Origin: Hyphomicrobiales bacterium
GTDB taxonomy: Bacteria > Pseudomonadota > Alphaproteobacteria > Rhizobiales > Rhizobiaceae
NCBI GenBank assembly: GCA_900470155.1
Contig: UBZT01000008.1
Coordinates: 62,001-126,000, forward strand
Direction of reading: 5' to 3'
Length of the DNA: 64,000 nt
The notes below the pieces were generated by a model that was not told the origin of the DNA, searched no databases, and saw only the letters and a program-made list of their open reading frames with translations. How positions within the stretch are numbered: position 1 is the first letter of the stretch; each line of letters begins with the position of its first letter. A program made the translations under genes and the position numbers. Of this stretch, positions 21,191 to 30,671 are shown piece after piece.

Positions 21191-21598
21191 ATGGCACAGA
21201 CAACCTTTAGCCTCGAAAACCTGACCCGACCGGCCATTCTGGCCGCCCTTGTCGGGATGCTCGCCGCAAGCGGATGCCAGTCATCCGCAGAAACGGCAAC
21301 AGTCACGCAGACCCCTTCGGCGCTGCAGGTGACGGTGGATGATGTGGATGCGCCCGATCAACCGGCGAAGCGTCCGACATCAAAGGATGGCTTCCCGAAT
21401 TTCGGTGGCTCATTGAACGCCGCCAATGTCCAGATGAACAACGAAGAAGCAGCAGCACTGCAACAGCAGCTCACGGCCCTGTCCAGCGCGCGCCAGTCCG
21501 GAACCATTACCGAAGCCGAATACCAGCGAAAGCTCGCCGAACTGCGCACGCTCGCAACCCAACATGGCCCGGAGACGCAGGCGTTGATCGCCAAATAG
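21191..21598 (+). CDS. Small lipoprotein, SHOCT-like C-terminus
   Basis: A 135-aa product. Residues 1-28 form a lipoprotein signal ending in LAASGC, so a lipidated Cys is expected. The C-terminal 40 residues (LTALSSARQSGTITEAEYQRKLAELRTLA) are helical and look like a short SHOCT-type element. I prefer ATG 21191 to ATG 21173, since the later start gives a compact signal peptide and has GAG upstream. No function known. It is divergent from phaC. Confidence 0.78.
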   Translation: MAQTTFSLENLTRPAILAALVGMLAASGCQSSAETATVTQTPSALQVTVDDVDAPDQPAKRPTSKDGFPNFGGSLNAANVQMNNEEAAALQQQLTALSSARQSGTITEAEYQRKLAELRTLATQHGPETQALIAK

Positions 21599-21825
21599 CA
21601 CTTGCCTTTCGGCGGGATTTTCCGCAAAGCAACGAGAGGCTTTCGGCAGGTATTTCAGCGTGACTCGTCGCGCGGGTCGGATTTGCGACAAAATTTGCTG
21701 CCAGCGCTTGTGTTGAGATACTATCGTCCGGCTCCGGTTTTGCGGTTCGTTGCGGGGCTGGCGATCACTGGGACAAACGAACCCGCCTGCCGCGGACAAT
21801 GCCCGCGCGGTTTCAGGGGTTGAAG

Positions 21826-23043
21826 ATGGAAGAATTTCACAAAGTCCGGCGCTTGCCGCCCTACGTTTTCGAACAGGTCAATCGTTTGAAGGCGAGCGCG
21901 CGAGCCGGTGGCGCCGACATCATCGACCTTGGCATGGGCAACCCCGATCTTCCGACCCCGCAGGCGATCGTCGACAAGCTGTGCGAAGCGGTCCAGGACC
22001 CGCGCACGCACCGTTATTCTTCGTCCAAGGGCATTCCCGGTCTGCGCCGTGCCCAGGCGGCCTATTATGCGCGCCGTTTTAATGTGAAGCTCAACCCGGA
22101 TACCCAGGTGGTCGCGACACTCGGCTCCAAGGAGGGCTTTGCCAACATGGCCCAGGCGATCACCGCCCCCGGTGACGTCATCCTGTGCCCCAATCCGACC
22201 TATCCGATCCATGCCTTCGGCTTCCTGATGACCGGTGGCGTCATCCGTTCGATCCCGGTCGAGCCGGACGAGACCTTCTTCCCGCCGCTCGAACGAGCCG
22301 TTCGTCACTCGATCCCGAAGCCGCTGGCCTTGATCATCAACTATCCGTCGAACCCGACGGCGCGCGTGGCGACGCTTGATTTCTACAAGGACGTGATCGC
22401 CTTTGCGAAGAAGCACGACATCATCGTTCTGTCCGACCTTGCCTATTCCGAAATCTATTTCGACGACACGCCGCCGCCGTCCGTTCTGGAAGTCCCGGGC
22501 GCGATGGATGTTGCCGTCGAGTTCACCTCGATGTCGAAGACCTTCTCCATGCCGGGCTGGCGCATGGGCTTTGCCGTCGGCAACGAGCGCCTGATCTCGG
22601 CGCTGACCCGGGTGAAATCCTATCTCGACTACGGCGCGTTCACGCCGATCCAGGTGGCTGCGACGCACGCGCTAAACGGCGACGGCTCCGACATTGCCGA
22701 AGTCCGCTCGATCTACAAGCGCCGCCGCGATGTCATGGTCGAAAGCTTCGGCAAGGCCGGCTTCGAAGTGCCGCCGCCGGCAGCGACAATGTTTGCCTGG
22801 GCCAAGATCCCGGAAAAATTCCGTCATCTCGGTTCGCTGGAATTCTCCAAGCTGTTGGTCGAAAAGGCCGATGTCGCCGTGGCGCCCGGGATCGGCTTCG
22901 GTGAAATGGGCGACGAATATGTTCGCCTGGCGCTGGTCGAGAACGAGCACCGCATCCGCCAGGCCGCCCGCAGCATTAAGAAGTTCCTGTCGACTGCCGA
23001 CGAGACGATGCACAACGTCATTTCGCTCAACGCCCATCGCTGA
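21826..23043 (+). CDS. Class I/II PLP-dependent aminotransferase (AlaC/DapL-like)
   Basis: A 405-aa fold-type I transaminase. The PLP lysine lies in SMSKTFSMPGWRMGFAVG; the cofactor-binding NYPSNPTA and LSDLAYSEIYFD segments and the closing RLALVENEHRIRQA arginine are present. Close relatives are annotated either as alanine transaminase AlaC or LL-diaminopimelate aminotransferase, so the substrate is left open. ATG 21826 is preceded by AGGGG; ATG 21799 is an upstream alternative. It stands 88 bp before hom, which suggests an amino-acid synthesis operon. Confidence 0.9.
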   Translation: MEEFHKVRRLPPYVFEQVNRLKASARAGGADIIDLGMGNPDLPTPQAIVDKLCEAVQDPRTHRYSSSKGIPGLRRAQAAYYARRFNVKLNPDTQVVATLGSKEGFANMAQAITAPGDVILCPNPTYPIHAFGFLMTGGVIRSIPVEPDETFFPPLERAVRHSIPKPLALIINYPSNPTARVATLDFYKDVIAFAKKHDIIVLSDLAYSEIYFDDTPPPSVLEVPGAMDVAVEFTSMSKTFSMPGWRMGFAVGNERLISALTRVKSYLDYGAFTPIQVAATHALNGDGSDIAEVRSIYKRRRDVMVESFGKAGFEVPPPAATMFAWAKIPEKFRHLGSLEFSKLLVEKADVAVAPGIGFGEMGDEYVRLALVENEHRIRQAARSIKKFLSTADETMHNVISLNAHR

Positions 23044-23131
23044 GAGCGATCTTCGGCGCCATCTTCGAGTTTCTGGGGCGGCCCGTTCGCGGCCGCCACC
23101 TTCCATAATCTGATTAGGTCAGGACTGATCC

Positions 23132-24451
23132 ATGGCTGATGCCCTTAAAATTGGCGTGGCGGGTCTTGGTACCGTTGGTGCCTCGCTCGTTCGTATCCTC
23201 CAGCAGCGTTCGAATGCGCTGACCGTTGCCTGTGGCCGTCCGATCATCGTCACGGCGGTCTCGGCGCGCGACAAGGCCAAGGATCGCGGCATCGACATGT
23301 CCGGCATGCAGTGGTTCTCTGATCCGGTGGACATGGCCAACAACGCCGATATCGACGTTTTCGTCGAACTCGTTGGCGGCTCTGAAGGTGCCGCTGACCT
23401 GTCGGTGCGTGCCGCACTCGGCCGTGGCCTGCATGTCGTCACCGCCAACAAGGCACTGCTGGCCCGTTGCGGCGTCGAGCTCGCCAAACTGGCCGAGGAG
23501 AAAGGCCTGCTGCTCAACTACGAAGCCGCGGTTGCCGGTGGCATTCCGGTCATCAAGACGCTGCGTGAGTCCCTGACCGGCAACAATTTCTCCCGCATCT
23601 ACGGGATCATGAACGGCACCTGCAATTACATCCTCACCAAGATGGAGAAGGAAGGGCTTTCTTTTGCCGATTGCCTGAAGGAAGCCCAGCGCCTCGGTTA
23701 TGCGGAGGCCGATCCGGCCTTCGACATCGAAGGCAATGACACCGCCCACAAGCTGTCGATCCTGACCACGCTGGCCTTCGGGTCGGAAATTGCAGCCGAC
23801 AAGATCTATCTGGAAGGCATCACCAATATCTCAATCGAGGACATTCATGCGGCCGCCGATCTGGGCTATCGCATCAAGCTGCTGGGTGTCGCGCAGAAGA
23901 CGGAAAGCGGCATCGAACAACGCGTGCATCCTACCATGGTGCCGCTCGATTCGGTCATTGCCCAGGTTGATGGCGTGACCAATGCGGTGGCGCTCGAATC
24001 CGACATTCTCGGTGAACTGCTGATGGTCGGCCCCGGCGCCGGCGGCAATGCAACCGCCTCGGCGGTACTCGGCGATATCACCGACATTGCCAAGAGCCGT
24101 CCGGGTGCGCAGGACGTTCCGGTGCTCGGTCGCCCGGCGCATCTGCTCGAACCGTATCGCCAGGCCGAAATGCAGAGCCACGAAGGCGGTTATTTCATCC
24201 GTCTGACGGTGCAGGATCGCACCGGCGTGTTCGCCAGCATCGCGACCAAGATGGCGGAAAACAGCATTTCGCTGGAATCCATCGTCCAGCATTCGAAACA
24301 GCCGGTTGTTGCCGGCAAGCCGCAGACGATCATCCTCGTCACCCATGCAACCATGGAAAGCGCTGTGCGCCGCGCCGTCGAAGCGATCAAGCATGAGGGT
24401 TATCTGGTTGGCGAGCCGCAGATGATTCGCATCGAACGGCCGAAGACCTAA
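23132..24451 (+). CDS. hom: Homoserine dehydrogenase
   Basis: Reduces aspartate semialdehyde to homoserine for threonine, methionine and isoleucine. The 439-aa product has the NAD(P) motif GLGTVGASL, the catalytic-domain signature AEADPAFDIEGNDTAHKL, and a C-terminal ACT domain (FIRLTVQDRTGVFASIATKM), which implies feedback control by threonine. It shares orientation with the aminotransferase upstream. Confidence 0.96.
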   Translation: MADALKIGVAGLGTVGASLVRILQQRSNALTVACGRPIIVTAVSARDKAKDRGIDMSGMQWFSDPVDMANNADIDVFVELVGGSEGAADLSVRAALGRGLHVVTANKALLARCGVELAKLAEEKGLLLNYEAAVAGGIPVIKTLRESLTGNNFSRIYGIMNGTCNYILTKMEKEGLSFADCLKEAQRLGYAEADPAFDIEGNDTAHKLSILTTLAFGSEIAADKIYLEGITNISIEDIHAAADLGYRIKLLGVAQKTESGIEQRVHPTMVPLDSVIAQVDGVTNAVALESDILGELLMVGPGAGGNATASAVLGDITDIAKSRPGAQDVPVLGRPAHLLEPYRQAEMQSHEGGYFIRLTVQDRTGVFASIATKMAENSISLESIVQHSKQPVVAGKPQTIILVTHATMESAVRRAVEAIKHEGYLVGEPQMIRIERPKT

Positions 24452-24636
24452 GTCTATTGCAGTGCAGCGGTTTCGGGAAATTCGCCCGATTTCGCTGCTG
24501 CGTCTGCGAAGCAGTTGATCCAATTGGCGCGAAAAATACGCGCCACGTACAAAAAATCGACCTCCACTCTCGCCATGCTGGTGCCCGCGCGGTAGATTGT
24601 CGCTGTCTGTCAGGTTCTTGGGGAGGAGCCTTAGCG

Positions 24637-24852
24637 ATGAGTGTGGGAAAGACATGGGTCTCTCCGGCGGATTTCGCCGGATGCGACACATTCGAGCACA
24701 ACCAGCCTGATGCCCAACGACGGTCAATCTCCGCGTCACATGCTGACGGCTGGGATGCCTCGGCCGATGGCATGTCGGACTGGGTGGTGCTCTTGGCCTT
24801 CTTGTGTGCCATGGTCGTGCCATTCGCCTTCGTGGCCTGGGTGATGGCGTAA
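24637..24852 (+). CDS. Small single-span membrane protein (71 aa)
   Basis: A 71-aa product starting MSVGKTWVSPADF at ATG 24637, behind a near-perfect GGAGGA ribosome site, which is the main support for the gene. The first 45 residues are polar; residues about 47-70 form one membrane helix (WVVLLAFLCAMVVPFAFVAWVM). No family is recognised. It occupies the gap between hom and recJ. Confidence 0.65.
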   Translation: MSVGKTWVSPADFAGCDTFEHNQPDAQRRSISASHADGWDASADGMSDWVVLLAFLCAMVVPFAFVAWVMA

Positions 24853-25032
24853 TCTGCAAAAGCATGGTTGGCGTGCTTGCATCTGAGGCCGGCTTGCCTC
24901 TGGTCATTTTTGTCAGGACCGCTAGAACAGCGGACGGATGATGGTTCGAGCTTCCAGCTGGGACATTGTCCATCCCGTCGTCACGACGCGGCGCCTTTAG
25001 GTGCTGTCCGGTCGTGTTGCAAAGCGAGTCCC

Positions 25033-26835
25033 ATGTCCGAACCGGTAGATCCCGTCCAGCGCGCTTTTCTTGGTGTCGAGCAATCCGTCAGTGGTCAGCG
25101 CTGGATGAACCGCGCCGATCAGGCGGCGCAGAACAGGGCGCTTGCCATGAGCCAGGTGCACGGCATCCCGGAACTGGTGGCCCGCGTACTCGCGGGCAGG
25201 GGCGTCGGCGTCGACGAGGCGCCGGCCTTTCTCGATCCGACCATCCGAAACCTGATGCCGGATCCATCGCGCCTGACCGATTGCGACGCCGCGGCAGAAC
25301 GTATCTGTGCTGCCGTCAACCGCAGTGAGCGCGTCGCCATTTTCGGCGACTATGACGTGGATGGCGCGGCGTCCTCGGCGCTGATGTACCGATTTCTGCA
25401 TCATTTCGGCATCGACGCCGAAATCTACATCCCGGACCGGATCTTCGAAGGTTACGGACCGAATGCTGCGGCCATCGATCAATTGATCGATCGCGGCGCG
25501 CAGCTGATCATCACGGTCGACTGTGGTTCGACAAGCATCGAGGCGCTGGGCGCCGCCGAACGCCGCAACATCGATGTGGTCGTGATCGATCATCACCAGA
25601 TGAGCCACGAGATGCCGCCCTGTCATGCACTGGTCAATCCCAATCGCGAGGACGATCTGTCGGGGCAGGGGCATCTTTGTGCAGCCGGTGTTGTCTTCAT
25701 GGTTCTGGTGGCCTGCCTGAGGCGTCTGCGCGAGGAAGGGCATGCCTATGCCCGCTCGCTCGACCTGCTCGCCTGGCTCGATCTTGTGGCTCTGGCCACG
25801 GTCTGTGACGTGGTGCCGTTGAAGGGCCTGAACCGTGCCTATGTCACCAAGGGGCTGATTGCCGCCCGCCACCAGAACAATGCGGGTCTTGCGTCGCTGC
25901 TGCGCATCGCCGGCATCGGCGGCCCCGTCACGCCCTATCATTTCGGCTTTCTTGTCGGGCCGCGAATCAATGCCGGCGGACGGATCGGCGATGCGGCTCT
26001 GGGCAGTCGCCTGCTGACGCTGGAGGAGCCTGCCGAAGCCGACAAGATTGCCACCCAGTTGGATGAACTCAACCGCGAACGTCAGGCCATGGAAGCCATC
26101 ATGCTGGCCGAGGCGGAGGCCGAAGCCATGGCCGAATATGGTACAGGCGAGACGGCCGCGGTCATCGTCACGGCACGGGAAAACTGGCATCCAGGCATCG
26201 TCGGCCTGCTGGCGGCCCGCCTGAAGGAGCGCTTCAAGCGGCCGGCCTTCGCCATCGCATTCGACCCATCCGGCAAGGGTGCGGGCTCAGGCCGCTCAAT
26301 CAACGGTTTTGACATCGGAAAAATGGTGCGGGCAGCCGTCGACAATGGCCTGCTGGTCAAGGGCGGCGGCCATGCGATGGCGGCGGGCCTGACGGTGGAG
26401 CGGGGTAATCTTGGCCGATTGCGCGCCTTTTTCGACGAGCAGGCGGCGACCCAGGTCGCAGCCCTTGCGTCCAATCAGACACTGAAGATCGACGGCGCGA
26501 TCGGCGCGTCGGGTGCCACGCTGGCGCTGATCGACCAGCTCGAGGCCGCCGGTCCGTACGGTTCGGGTCATGCACAGCCGATCTTTGCCGTGCCGATGCA
26601 CCGGCTGCGCGATGTGCGCCCGGTCGGCACGACGCATGTGAAAATCACGCTGGAGGCACCGGACGGCAGCAAGCTTGATGGGATTGCCTTCCGTGCCGCC
26701 GAAACCGACCTCGGCCATTTCCTGATGAACAATCGCGGCAATCAGGTTCATGTCGCCGGCACGCTTGGCGCCGATCATTGGCAGGGCAATCGCCGCATAC
26801 AGTTGCGCGTGCTCGATGCCGCAAAGGCGCCGTGA
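25033..26835 (+). CDS. recJ: Single-stranded-DNA-specific exonuclease RecJ
   Basis: RecJ is the 5'-3' single-strand exonuclease of recombination and mismatch repair. The 600-aa product shows the DHH-superfamily motifs FGDYDVDGAASSALMYRF, TVDCGS and VIDHHQ, and the DHHA1 motif GGGHAMAAGLT. The OB-fold C-terminal part is present. Start ATG 25033 (MSEPVDPVQRAFLG) follows the usual N-terminus; the longer frame to 24868 crosses non-coding sequence. Confidence 0.95.
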   Translation: MSEPVDPVQRAFLGVEQSVSGQRWMNRADQAAQNRALAMSQVHGIPELVARVLAGRGVGVDEAPAFLDPTIRNLMPDPSRLTDCDAAAERICAAVNRSERVAIFGDYDVDGAASSALMYRFLHHFGIDAEIYIPDRIFEGYGPNAAAIDQLIDRGAQLIITVDCGSTSIEALGAAERRNIDVVVIDHHQMSHEMPPCHALVNPNREDDLSGQGHLCAAGVVFMVLVACLRRLREEGHAYARSLDLLAWLDLVALATVCDVVPLKGLNRAYVTKGLIAARHQNNAGLASLLRIAGIGGPVTPYHFGFLVGPRINAGGRIGDAALGSRLLTLEEPAEADKIATQLDELNRERQAMEAIMLAEAEAEAMAEYGTGETAAVIVTARENWHPGIVGLLAARLKERFKRPAFAIAFDPSGKGAGSGRSINGFDIGKMVRAAVDNGLLVKGGGHAMAAGLTVERGNLGRLRAFFDEQAATQVAALASNQTLKIDGAIGASGATLALIDQLEAAGPYGSGHAQPIFAVPMHRLRDVRPVGTTHVKITLEAPDGSKLDGIAFRAAETDLGHFLMNNRGNQVHVAGTLGADHWQGNRRIQLRVLDAAKAP

Positions 26836-26870
26836 CTTACGTTACGTAACAAAGGTATCTCAAGGGGAGG

Positions 26871-26945
26871 TGGCACGCCCTAGGGGAGTCGAACCCCTCT
26901 TCCCAGAATGAAAATCTGGTGTCCTAACCGATAGACGAAGGGCGC
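26871..26945 (-). tRNA. tRNA-Glu (anticodon TTC), copy 1
   Basis: A 75-nt cloverleaf on the minus strand: acceptor GCGCCCT/AGGGCGT, D arm TCGTCTATCGGTTAGGAC, anticodon loop with TTC, T arm GGGGTTCGACTCCCC and encoded CCA. Identical in body to the two copies to the right. Upstream, GCGCCC CTTAT-like promoter sequence is repeated before each copy. Confidence 0.97.
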
Positions 26946-27125
26946 CTGCGCTTCGTGGCGCCCTTATGGCCGGGCGACGTGATTCATGCAAGTCTATTTT
27001 TCGCGCCACGGCCGGTTTTTCCACAGCCGCAGACGAAAATACGGAACTGGAAAAAACAATGCGCAGTGAAGGGGTTAGCGGAAAGCTTTCCCATGGTTAT
27101 CCACAGCTTGTGCAGGGTGATGAAG

Positions 27126-27200
27126 TGGCACGCCCTAGGGGAGTCGAACCCCTCTTCCCAGAATGAAAATCTGGTGTCCTAACCGATAGACGAAGGGCGC
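27126..27200 (-). tRNA. tRNA-Glu (anticodon TTC), copy 2
   Basis: Same 75-nt sequence as copy 1, 255 bp further right. The 30-odd bases upstream (with TATAAGGGCGCC at the -10 position) are nearly the same as before copy 3, so each copy seems to carry its own promoter. Confidence 0.97.
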
Positions 27201-27365
27201 GTACGCTTCGTGGCGCCCTTATAGTCAGGGTGATTTGATCCGGCAAGTGGAAACTTGCGGTTCGGCACGAGAAAATTCGACGCCTTGCCGGAGGCGATAA
27301 TTGCATGAAATGACGCATCATCTCCGGCGTTTAGCACATCTCTGATTTTGACGAGGAGGATGGAG

Positions 27366-27440
27366 TGGCACGCCCTAGGGGAGTCGAACCCCTCTTCCCA
27401 GAATGAAAATCTGGTGTCCTAACCGATAGACGAAGGGCGC
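27366..27440 (-). tRNA. tRNA-Glu (anticodon TTC), copy 3
   Basis: Same 75-nt sequence as copies 1 and 2, 240 bp from copy 2. Upstream (minus direction) CTGACTATAAGGGCGCC supplies a plausible -10 element. Confidence 0.97.
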
Positions 27441-27619
27441 GTGCGCTCCGTGGCGCCCTTATAGTCAGGGGCATGCAAAGCCGCAAGCGCCATTTGCCGA
27501 TTTTTTCAAAAAAATGACAGCCGCATCCGGCCTGTGGAAAACCTTGAAAGCTGAATGATTCAGCAGTCTTGGCCGACGGGGCCGCTTAGCATCTGCGATC
27601 GCGCAGATTGTTCTGGGCG

Positions 27620-28558
27620 TCAGAGCTTTGGTGACTCGGTCTTTTTCTTGCCGGTCAGCATTCGGCGCAGCGACGACATGAATTTGTTCTTTTTCTGCTG
27701 TTCGGCAGGTGTCGCTTCGTTCGCATCCATACCGACCGGTATCGCGGCTTGGCCGGGATCGACGGCTGGCATCGGGCCATTCGCATTGCCTTGGTTCGCG
27801 CCTGCCGAGGCAGGAGCCGGCGCGCGGACCACCATCTTGCGCTTGGGTCGCGGATCGGAGAGACGCTTGAGCACGGGTGCCCCTTCTTCCTCGGCGACCG
27901 GCAGGGCTGCAACGGAGGCGACGGTGCCGGAGGCGTCCGCTTCGGTCAGCGGCAGGGCATTTTCCGGAATGTCGATAATGCCCTGCTGTTGCTGTGCCGA
28001 TGGGCTGAACAGGCTCTTGCTCATGGCATTGATCTTCATGGTCGGCATATCGGAAGGCACGATGCTGGAAGAGCTTGCAACGGCCGCAGGCGTCCCGGCC
28101 GTTTGTGTCGCATCCGTGACCTGGGGTGGCGCGGCGGTTGCGGAGAACAGGCTGTTATTGCCCGCATCGACGCGGGCGGGCTGCATGATGATCTCGCCGA
28201 GATCGGCCGCAGCATGCTGCTGCGTCACGGCCATGACTTCAGGCGGCGGCTCGGCAATATCGGCATAGGCCGCCGCCATGGTGGAGGATTTTGCCGCCGT
28301 CGGTTCATAAAGCGGTAATTCGCCGTTTGTGGCGGGGGCCGGCACCCTGGTATTGCCGCTGCCGGCTGTGACCACCAGCGGATCGACATAGCCCCTGGTC
28401 TTGGCAACGGTCTTGCCTTTCGCCGTAGCCGGCTGTTCGGCCGTTGCCAGAGACATCACCTCATCGGCGCTGGTCTGGCACGACGCCAGCAAAAGTGCCG
28501 ACATGATCGTCGCCGCGCGCAAGGGCGTGGTGCGGGAAGCAAGGAAATTGCGCATCAT
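27620..28558 (-). CDS. Hypothetical lipoprotein, low-complexity
   Basis: A 312-aa product with a lipoprotein signal (ATIMSALLLASC, lipobox LLASC near residue 27), then a long Ala/Pro/Ser/Thr-rich disordered region and a basic C-terminus (SSLRRMLTGKKK). No enzymatic motif is seen. It probably sits in the periplasm attached to the inner or outer membrane. The family is not recognised beyond rhizobial hypothetical proteins. Confidence 0.72.
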   Translation of the reverse strand: MMRNFLASRTTPLRAATIMSALLLASCQTSADEVMSLATAEQPATAKGKTVAKTRGYVDPLVVTAGSGNTRVPAPATNGELPLYEPTAAKSSTMAAAYADIAEPPPEVMAVTQQHAAADLGEIIMQPARVDAGNNSLFSATAAPPQVTDATQTAGTPAAVASSSSIVPSDMPTMKINAMSKSLFSPSAQQQQGIIDIPENALPLTEADASGTVASVAALPVAEEEGAPVLKRLSDPRPKRKMVVRAPAPASAGANQGNANGPMPAVDPGQAAIPVGMDANEATPAEQQKKNKFMSSLRRMLTGKKKTESPKL

Positions 28559-28660
28559 GGCCTCTATCCTGTCGGAAAGCCCTAGTCAGGGCTGGAGGCG
28601 CCGCAAAGCGCGGCGCTCCGTCGAGGTCCAATTACGCGCGCAAACTTGCGCGAGGCGGGC

Positions 28661-29101
28661 TTACCAGGCGCCGGTGTTCGGCATCGACAGCCACGGCTCG
28701 GCAGGTGCAAGGCTTTCGCCCTTCTGCAGAATCTCGATGGAGATGCCGTCGGGCGAGCGAACGAAGGCCATATGGCCGCAACGGGGCGGACGATTGATCG
28801 TCACGCCGGCATCCATCAGCTTCTGGCAGATCGCATAGATGTCATCGACTTCATAGGCGAGATGGCCGAAATTGCGTCCGCCGGCATAATCCTCGGTATC
28901 CCAGTTATAGGTGAGTTCAAGGCACGGCGCCGAGCTGGCTTTTGCCTGGTCGACATCTTCGTCGGCGACCAGAAAGACCAGCGTAAACCGTCCCTTGTCG
29001 TTTTCATAACGGCGGATTTCTTTCAGGCCGAAAATGTTACAATAGAAGTCGAGCGAGGCATCCAGGTCTTTGACCCGGACCATTGTGTGCAAGTAGCGCA
29101 T
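28661..29101 (-). CDS. gloA: Lactoylglutathione lyase (glyoxalase I)
   Basis: Converts the methylglyoxal-glutathione hemithioacetal to S-lactoylglutathione. The 146-aa product has the four metal ligands of the family: His in RYLHTMVRV, Glu in CLELTYNW, His in [10 protein letters not shown] and Glu in SIEILQKG. Start ATG 29101; the longer frame adds 18 residues before the core strand. Length is typical of bacterial GloA. Confidence 0.94.
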   Translation of the reverse strand: MRYLHTMVRVKDLDASLDFYCNIFGLKEIRRYENDKGRFTLVFLVADEDVDQAKASSAPCLELTYNWDTEDYAGGRNFGHLAYEVDDIYAICQKLMDAGVTINRPPRCGHMAFVRSPDGISIEILQKGESLAPAEPWLSMPNTGAW

Positions 29102-29286
29102 GTGTGTTCTCCCTGATGCTTGAGGTGATATGGAACAGTGGACAGGTTCGAGCAAGGCTAAGTCTGCAAAAGCTTCTGGGTAAATATCAAACTAGGGCTT
29201 GCGCTAGTCCGTTAACGGAATGTTAATCTGATCGACAAGAATCGGTTAACCCTACAATGTGACGCGTTTTCGAGGGGCTTGGGGAA

Positions 29287-29865
29287 ATGGCGGACAAGAT
29301 ATCATCGAAAGGGCTCGCTGGTTTCGAGGAGCTGTCTGGCGATGCCGTAGACCTTATTGAGATCACCGGCGTCGTGAAGTGGTTCGACGTTGCCAAAGGG
29401 TTCGGCTTTATCATTCCGGATAACGGCATGCAGGACGTTCTCCTGCACGTGACCTGCCTGCGACGCGATGGTTATCAGACCATCTTGGAAGGCACGCGTA
29501 TCGTTGCGCTGATCCAGAAGCGCGACCGTGGCTATCAGGCCTTCCGCATTCTCTCCATGGACCAGTCGACGGCGATACATCCATCGCAGCTGCCGCCGGT
29601 TCGCACGCATGTTCAGGTCACCGCGACCAGCGGGCTTGAACGCGTACTGGTGAAGTGGTTCAACCGGACAAAGGGTTTCGGCTTCCTGACCCGCGGCGAG
29701 GGCACGGAAGACATCTTCGTGCACATGGAAACGCTGCGCCGCTTCGGCCTGACGGAGCTTCGCCCCGGCCAAACCGTGCTGGTGCGCTTCGGACCGGGCG
29801 ACAAGGGTTTGATGGCGGCAGAAATTCATCCGGACAATCCTGGTCCGGCGACCATGGCGCACTGA
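29287..29865 (+). CDS. Double cold-shock-domain protein
   Basis: A 192-aa protein with two cold-shock domains. Domain 1 (about residues 27-95) has VKWFDVAKGFGFI and VLLHVTCL; domain 2 (about 118-183) has VKWFNRTKGFGFL and IFVHMETL, the RNP1 and RNP2 RNA-binding motifs. Domain 1 departs from consensus in the RNP2 part. Two-domain CSD proteins of this size are typical of Rhizobiales and likely bind single-stranded nucleic acid. A strong terminator follows, inside the next gene. Confidence 0.92.
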   Translation: MADKISSKGLAGFEELSGDAVDLIEITGVVKWFDVAKGFGFIIPDNGMQDVLLHVTCLRRDGYQTILEGTRIVALIQKRDRGYQAFRILSMDQSTAIHPSQLPPVRTHVQVTATSGLERVLVKWFNRTKGFGFLTRGEGTEDIFVHMETLRRFGLTELRPGQTVLVRFGPGDKGLMAAEIHPDNPGPATMAH

Positions 29866-29869
29866 GCCG

Positions 29870-30358
29870 ATGGCTTCGTACTTTCATCACCTGAGAAGCG
29901 CCGTCGTGGCGCTTTTTTTGTTGCTCGGTTTCGTAGTGCCGGCCAGTGCCGAGGTTACCTTTGCCACGGGCAAGTTGACCATCGTGACTGCGAAGGGCGA
30001 GGCACGCGAATTCGAAGTCGAATGGGCGGTGAACATGCAGCAGCGCGCCAGAGGGCTGATGCAGCGCGAACAGCTCGATGACAATGCCGGCATGATCTTC
30101 GATTTTGGCGAAAGCCGCATGGTGACGATGTGGATGGCCGACACGCCGTTGTCGCTCGATATGGTGTTCATCAACGAGACAGGTCGAATCGTTCGTGTCG
30201 CCGAGCGCACCACGCCGTTTTCCGAAGCCATCATCGGCTCTGGTCAGCCGGTGCGCTACGTCCTCGAGATAAAAGGCGGACGAGCGGCGGAACTTGGCAT
30301 CGCTGCCGGTGATCGTCTGAGTCTGCCGCTCGCCGTTCCAGACGGGCCGCAGCCGTAA
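29870..30358 (+). CDS. DUF192 domain-containing secreted protein
   Basis: A 162-aa product with a signal peptide (VVALFLLLGFVVPASA) and a DUF192 domain: the conserved RARGLMQREQLDDNAGMIFDF and MWMADTPLSLDMVFI segments and VLEIKGG near the end. Function is unknown. It begins 4 bp after the cold-shock gene. A perfect intrinsic terminator lies within its first 17 codons, so expression from the upstream promoter would need read-through. Confidence 0.9.
   Translation: MASYFHHLRSAVVALFLLLGFVVPASAEVTFATGKLTIVTAKGEAREFEVEWAVNMQQRARGLMQREQLDDNAGMIFDFGESRMVTMWMADTPLSLDMVFINETGRIVRVAERTTPFSEAIIGSGQPVRYVLEIKGGRAAELGIAAGDRLSLPLAVPDGPQP
29897..29919 (+). terminator. Intrinsic terminator inside the DUF192 signal-peptide codons
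   Basis: AGCGCC, GTCGT loop, GGCGCT followed by seven T residues in all, 32 bp after the cold-shock gene stop. It encodes part of the signal peptide of the next gene. Confidence 0.8.
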
Positions 30359-30452
30359 GGTTTTGCATTTTGTGCAAATACCTGCCGGGAAACCGCTTTT
30401 TTACTGTTGCGGCGCACAGGTGAACCGTGTATTCCGGCAAACATTGCTGGAA

Positions 30453-30529
<77 letters not shown>

Positions 30530-30585
30530 TCGACCCCCTTGAAAGGGTTGGATAAATCGGTAGACCCAATTTACTTCCCAAAATG

Positions 30586-30625
30586 ACCGCCAACAGTACC
30601 GCCAACAAAACGATTTTCCGCCAAC
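30586..30625 (+). repeat. Three CCGCCAAC direct repeats beside attL (arm-type-like sites)
   Basis: CCGCCAAC occurs at 30587-30594, 30599-30606 and 30618-30625, spaced 12 and 19 bp, the first two within ACCGCCAACA. They lie 58-96 bp from the tRNA end, the usual place of integrase arm-binding sites. The function is inferred from position. Confidence 0.55.
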
Positions 30626-30671
30626 GCGGATCGGTGGCGGTGGCGGCAAGAAAAAGCCCTCCGAAGAGAGC

